From NCBI GenBank assembly GCA_009176605.1, contig SEYY01018484.1:7501-30000 (forward strand): DNA of 22,500 nucleotides, given 5' to 3'. A program made the position numbers and the translations under genes. Within the stretch, counting starts at the first letter, position 1; every line of letters starts with the position of its first letter. The DNA comes from Armadillidium nasatum. Its lineage: Eukaryota > Arthropoda > Malacostraca > Isopoda > Armadillidiidae. The notes beneath the pieces are model-generated. The model was given only the letters and a program-made list of their open reading frames with translations, was not told where the DNA came from and did not search any database. Positions 12,853 to 22,500 of this stretch are shown here, one piece after another.

Positions 12853-12853
<1 letters not shown>
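12533..12853. other. Minisatellite flank, no gene
   Basis: It shares GCGTCCTGAACTG-like and CTCAAGA.TGGA segments with the left flank (about 11626-11740), so the minisatellite is embedded in an older, larger duplication. A/T runs follow. The minus frame 12451-12669 overlaps the minisatellite and is not a gene. Confidence 0.45.

Positions 12854-12920
<67 letters not shown>
12854..12920. repeat. (AAT)n microsatellite
   Basis: About 22 uninterrupted AAT units. Confidence 0.95.
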
Positions 12921-12921
<1 letters not shown>

Positions 12922-12970
12922 CTAGAGTACTTTACTAGTGACCTAATAAAGAATGAAAGACTTCAAATTA

Positions 12971-12973
12971 TAA

Positions 12974-13007
<34 letters not shown>

Positions 13008-13018
13008 ATATATATATA

Positions 13019-13080
<62 letters not shown>
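12971..13080. repeat. (TA)n microsatellite with TATTATA interruptions
   Basis: TA repeats interrupted three times by an extra T or A, marking partial decay. Confidence 0.95.
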
Positions 13081-13083
<3 letters not shown>

Positions 13084-13100
13084 TAAGTAATACCATTTAA

Positions 13101-13107
13101 TATAATA

Positions 13108-13180
<73 letters not shown>
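13101..13180. repeat. (AAT)n joined to a T run
   Basis: About 18 AAT units pass directly into about 25 T, followed by ATTTTTATATTATATTAATT. The same AAT-then-T layout recurs at 20457 and 21508. Confidence 0.95.
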
Positions 13181-13184
<4 letters not shown>

Positions 13185-13315
13185 TTATATTATATTAATT
13201 AATTTTAAAAATTATTATATTATTAAAATAAAAATAAATTCTAAAAAAATTTTATTATTTATTATTATATCCACTCAATCATTTAAATACCACAAAATCA
13301 TTATTTTATTTATAT

Positions 13316-13326
<11 letters not shown>

Positions 13327-13373
<47 letters not shown>

Positions 13374-13400
13374 TAATAATAATAATAATAATTAATAAAA

Positions 13401-13460
<60 letters not shown>
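13327..13460. repeat. T run (42) joined to (TAA)n
   Basis: A homopolymer T run at 13327-13368 is followed by imperfect, then perfect, TAA units to 13460. The minus-strand frames of poly Tyr, Leu or Ile are repeat artefacts. Confidence 0.95.
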
Positions 13461-13515
13461 TTAAAAAAAAAATATTTAATTTTTTTTTTATTAGTTTTAA
13501 AATTAATATTAAGAG

Positions 13516-13653
<138 letters not shown>

Positions 13654-13904
13654 TTCAAAGAATCACATATAAGACATACTACTAAAAAGTTATTTTAAAA
13701 ATAATACTACTATACAATTATCAATTAACAGAATAATAGTAGCCATATGGTCGTAGAATTATTATTATTAGTAGTAGTAGTAGTAATAGAACTAATAGTG
13801 GTAGCAATATAATATTCACCACAATACTCACTAATAAAAAAAATAATAATAATAATAAAATAATAATTAACATGGTCCTCAAAACATTTAGCTTGCAAAT
13901 ACAT

Positions 13905-13910
13905 TTTATT
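13905..13910 (-). terminator. Candidate polyadenylation signal of the sestrin gene
   Basis: AATAAA on the minus strand about 120 bases after the sestrin stop codon, followed within 35 bases by a T/G-rich stretch (TGTTTTGAGG). It would give a short 3' UTR containing the ATT tract. AATAAA is common by chance in sequence this AT-rich, so this is only the first plausible candidate. Confidence 0.35.
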
Positions 13911-13921
13911 TTTTGTTCCTC

Positions 13922-13951
13922 CAAATAATAATTAATAATAATAATAATTAA

Positions 13952-14001
<50 letters not shown>

Positions 14002-14012
14002 TTAATAATAAA
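13922..14012. repeat. (AAT)n tract in the sestrin 3' UTR
   Basis: Imperfect then perfect AAT units ending 17 bases from the sestrin stop codon. On the transcribed strand it is UUA-rich and would lie in the 3' UTR. Confidence 0.9.
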
Positions 14013-14028
14013 TAAGGGGGTGATAGCC

Positions 14029-22500
<8,472 letters not shown>

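Overview
This is an AT-rich, intron-bearing nuclear window from an animal. No bacterial-style operon or long intact ORF is present. The genome is extremely rich in simple repeats: seven long (TA)n tracts, about a dozen (AAT)n/(ATT)n tracts and several long T runs make up very roughly 8% of the window. Decayed non-LTR retrotransposons, a hAT-type MITE, a tRNA-like sequence and several minisatellites fill most of the rest. The presence of a sestrin gene points to a metazoan. The repeat style and the RT-fossil family would suit an arthropod, perhaps a crustacean, but that is an impression and not a demonstrated assignment.

The one recognisable host gene is a SESTRIN on the minus strand. It enters from the right edge and ends at 14029. 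I could build seven coding blocks, read in transcription order: 22500-22478 (3' end of an exon), 20446-20107, 19850-19591, 18669-18519, 17489-17316, 16516-16340 and 14115-14029 (terminal exon with stop). All but one junction are phase-consistent with GT-AG borders. The exception is between 19591 and 18669, where a small exon is missing or an acceptor is mis-placed. The conserved C-terminal domain is clear: a W-x-D-H-G-Y motif, RRAVWNYI, L-K-x-F-I-K, and MEAR...LLYALRAI ending exactly where human sestrins end. However, residues known in human Sestrin2 for GATOR2 contact and leucine sensing appear substituted. The N-terminal AhpD-like oxidoreductase part lies beyond the right edge.

Layout. 1-1205: (TA)n, then a diverged ~175-bp tandem satellite. 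1625-2215: plus-strand fossil of a non-LTR reverse-transcriptase C-terminus. 2640-2833: short dispersed repeat and a 38-bp duplication. 2956-3106: hAT-type MITE with a perfect 8-bp target duplication. 3115-4680: nothing recognised. 4687-6060: minus-strand RT fossil with YVDD, plus an internally deleted copy beside it. 6455-7204: two long (TA)n tracts. 7205-11719: essentially featureless apart from a GC-richer patch and an inverted repeat near 9630. 11720-12532: 56-bp minisatellite. 12854-13648: dense simple-repeat cluster. 13890-22500: the sestrin 3' end, exons and introns. The introns hold a tRNA-like element, 36-bp and ~100-bp minisatellites, an RT fossil with an ATT tail, a foldback MITE and a 127-bp duplication.

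Only the sestrin gene offers a functional story. Sestrins are stress-induced cytosolic regulators that bind GATOR2 and, in vertebrates, sense leucine to control mTORC1. Everything else looks like mobile or repetitive DNA.
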